This document shows positions 39,419-39,849 of a stretch of DNA of 39,849 bases, one piece after another. Position 1 is the stretch's first letter, and each line of letters starts with the position of its first letter. Source of the DNA: an uncultured Lachnospiraceae bacterium (lineage in GTDB: Bacteria; Bacillota; Clostridia; Lachnospirales; Lachnospiraceae). Position numbers and translations under genes: made by a program. Where the stretch lies: assembly GCA_910585995.1 (NCBI GenBank), contig CAJUGG010000098.1, positions 1 to 39,849 of the forward strand, given 5' to 3'. The notes under the pieces were generated by a model. That model ran no database searches. It saw nothing but the letters and a program-made list of their open reading frames with translations, and had not been told where the DNA came from.

Positions 39419-39849
39419 GACGAACATTGATGAATCTTATCCTTGCCCTTCTGTTTTTAGCTGGTTTTGGAATATTGACCTATCCTACGATATCAGATCA
39501 ATGGAACACTTACCGCCAGAGCCAGTTGATCTCCACTTATGAAGAGACTGTGTCACAGATGGAACCAGAGGATCACAGCCGGGAGTGGGAGGCTGCGAGA
39601 GCTTTTAATGAGACACTGGAAAAAAATAATCTGTATGGAGATGTATTTGGTTCATTGGCTGGAGATCTTAAGGGCACTGCTTATTGGAAAGTGTTAAATG
39701 CAGCAGGTGATGGAGTGATGGGATATTTGTCCATCCCTAAGATCAATATTCGCCTTGGTGTCTATCATGGAACCGGAGAGGATGTGTTGCAGACCGGAGT
39801 CGGTCATCTGGATGGGACGAAGCTGCCCATCGGAGGAGAGAGTACCCAC
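39415..39849 (+). CDS. Second class C sortase (5' part, cut by the window end)
   Basis: 145 codons are visible with no stop before the edge. The protein begins MRRTLMNLILALLFLAGFGI, then SDQWNTYRQSQLISTYEE, closely like the preceding sortase (EWNEYRQSKLISTYDE). GDGVMGYLSIPKINIRLGVYHGTGEDVLQTGVGHLDGT is the sortase core up to strand 4. The catalytic His, Cys and Arg lie beyond the window. Its ATG overlaps the upstream stop (ATGA), so the two sortases are coupled. Two paralogous class C sortases in tandem suggest different pilin preferences. Confidence 0.9.
   Translation, partial: MRRTLMNLILALLFLAGFGILTYPTISDQWNTYRQSQLISTYEETVSQMEPEDHSREWEAARAFNETLEKNNLYGDVFGSLAGDLKGTAYWKVLNAAGDGVMGYLSIPKINIRLGVYHGTGEDVLQTGVGHLDGTKLPIGGESTH

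Overview
The window looks like chromosomal DNA from a Gram-positive, strictly fermentative gut-type Clostridia, most likely Lachnospiraceae. The pointers are moderate GC, strong AGGAGG-type ribosome binding sites with frequent TTG/GTG starts, a bacterial V-type (Ntp) ATPase operon, LPXTG pili with class C sortases, split transketolase, TRAP transport and Rpn-type nuclease genes. The species cannot be fixed from the sequence alone.

Layout, left to right. 1-1.9 kb: a BTAD/SARP-like regulator paired with a small protein of unknown family, closed by a bidirectional terminator. 1.9-3.4 kb: proB (minus strand) and an orphan serine recombinase. 3.4-7.1 kb: two SAM-dependent methyltransferases facing a two-component gene in which response regulator and histidine kinase are fused in one frame. 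The two promoters share an almost identical 11-bp direct-repeat operator. 7.1-9.2 kb: a strongly G-skewed patch with a 191-bp palindrome, a 78-bp hairpin repeat, a Sua5-type threonylcarbamoyl-AMP synthase and upp. 9.2-17.1 kb: a LysR regulator divergent from an operon of split transketolase, SDR dehydrogenase and a TRAP transporter (P, Q, M), ending with a GntR/FCD regulator and dCMP deaminase. A second copy of the 78-bp hairpin sits inside this operon. 17.5-26.4 kb: a complete nine-gene V-ATPase operon whose ion-binding residues suggest Na+ coupling. 26.4-27.6 kb: an Rpn-family nuclease gene that appears frameshifted at its 5' end.

27.6-39.8 kb is the most interesting part. A tyrosine recombinase gene lies between two perfect inverted 21-bp sites, each with 7-bp arms and a 7-bp spacer. 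Inside the same segment a textbook sigma-A promoter points out across the right-hand site into a pilus operon: small protein, BTAD regulator, second small protein, coiled-coil protein, signal peptidase I, a 1434-residue von Willebrand A adhesin with LPSTG anchor, an LPSTG pilin, and two class C sortases (the second cut by the window edge). I read this as a self-encoded invertible promoter giving ON/OFF phase variation of a pilus, with the present orientation ON.

The three small proteins (1393-1827, 28864-29388, 30685-31062) share a C-terminal W-Q-G signature and occur beside the two BTAD regulators, which themselves end in a degenerate GGDEF-like domain. This looks like a recurring regulatory module with no function I can name.
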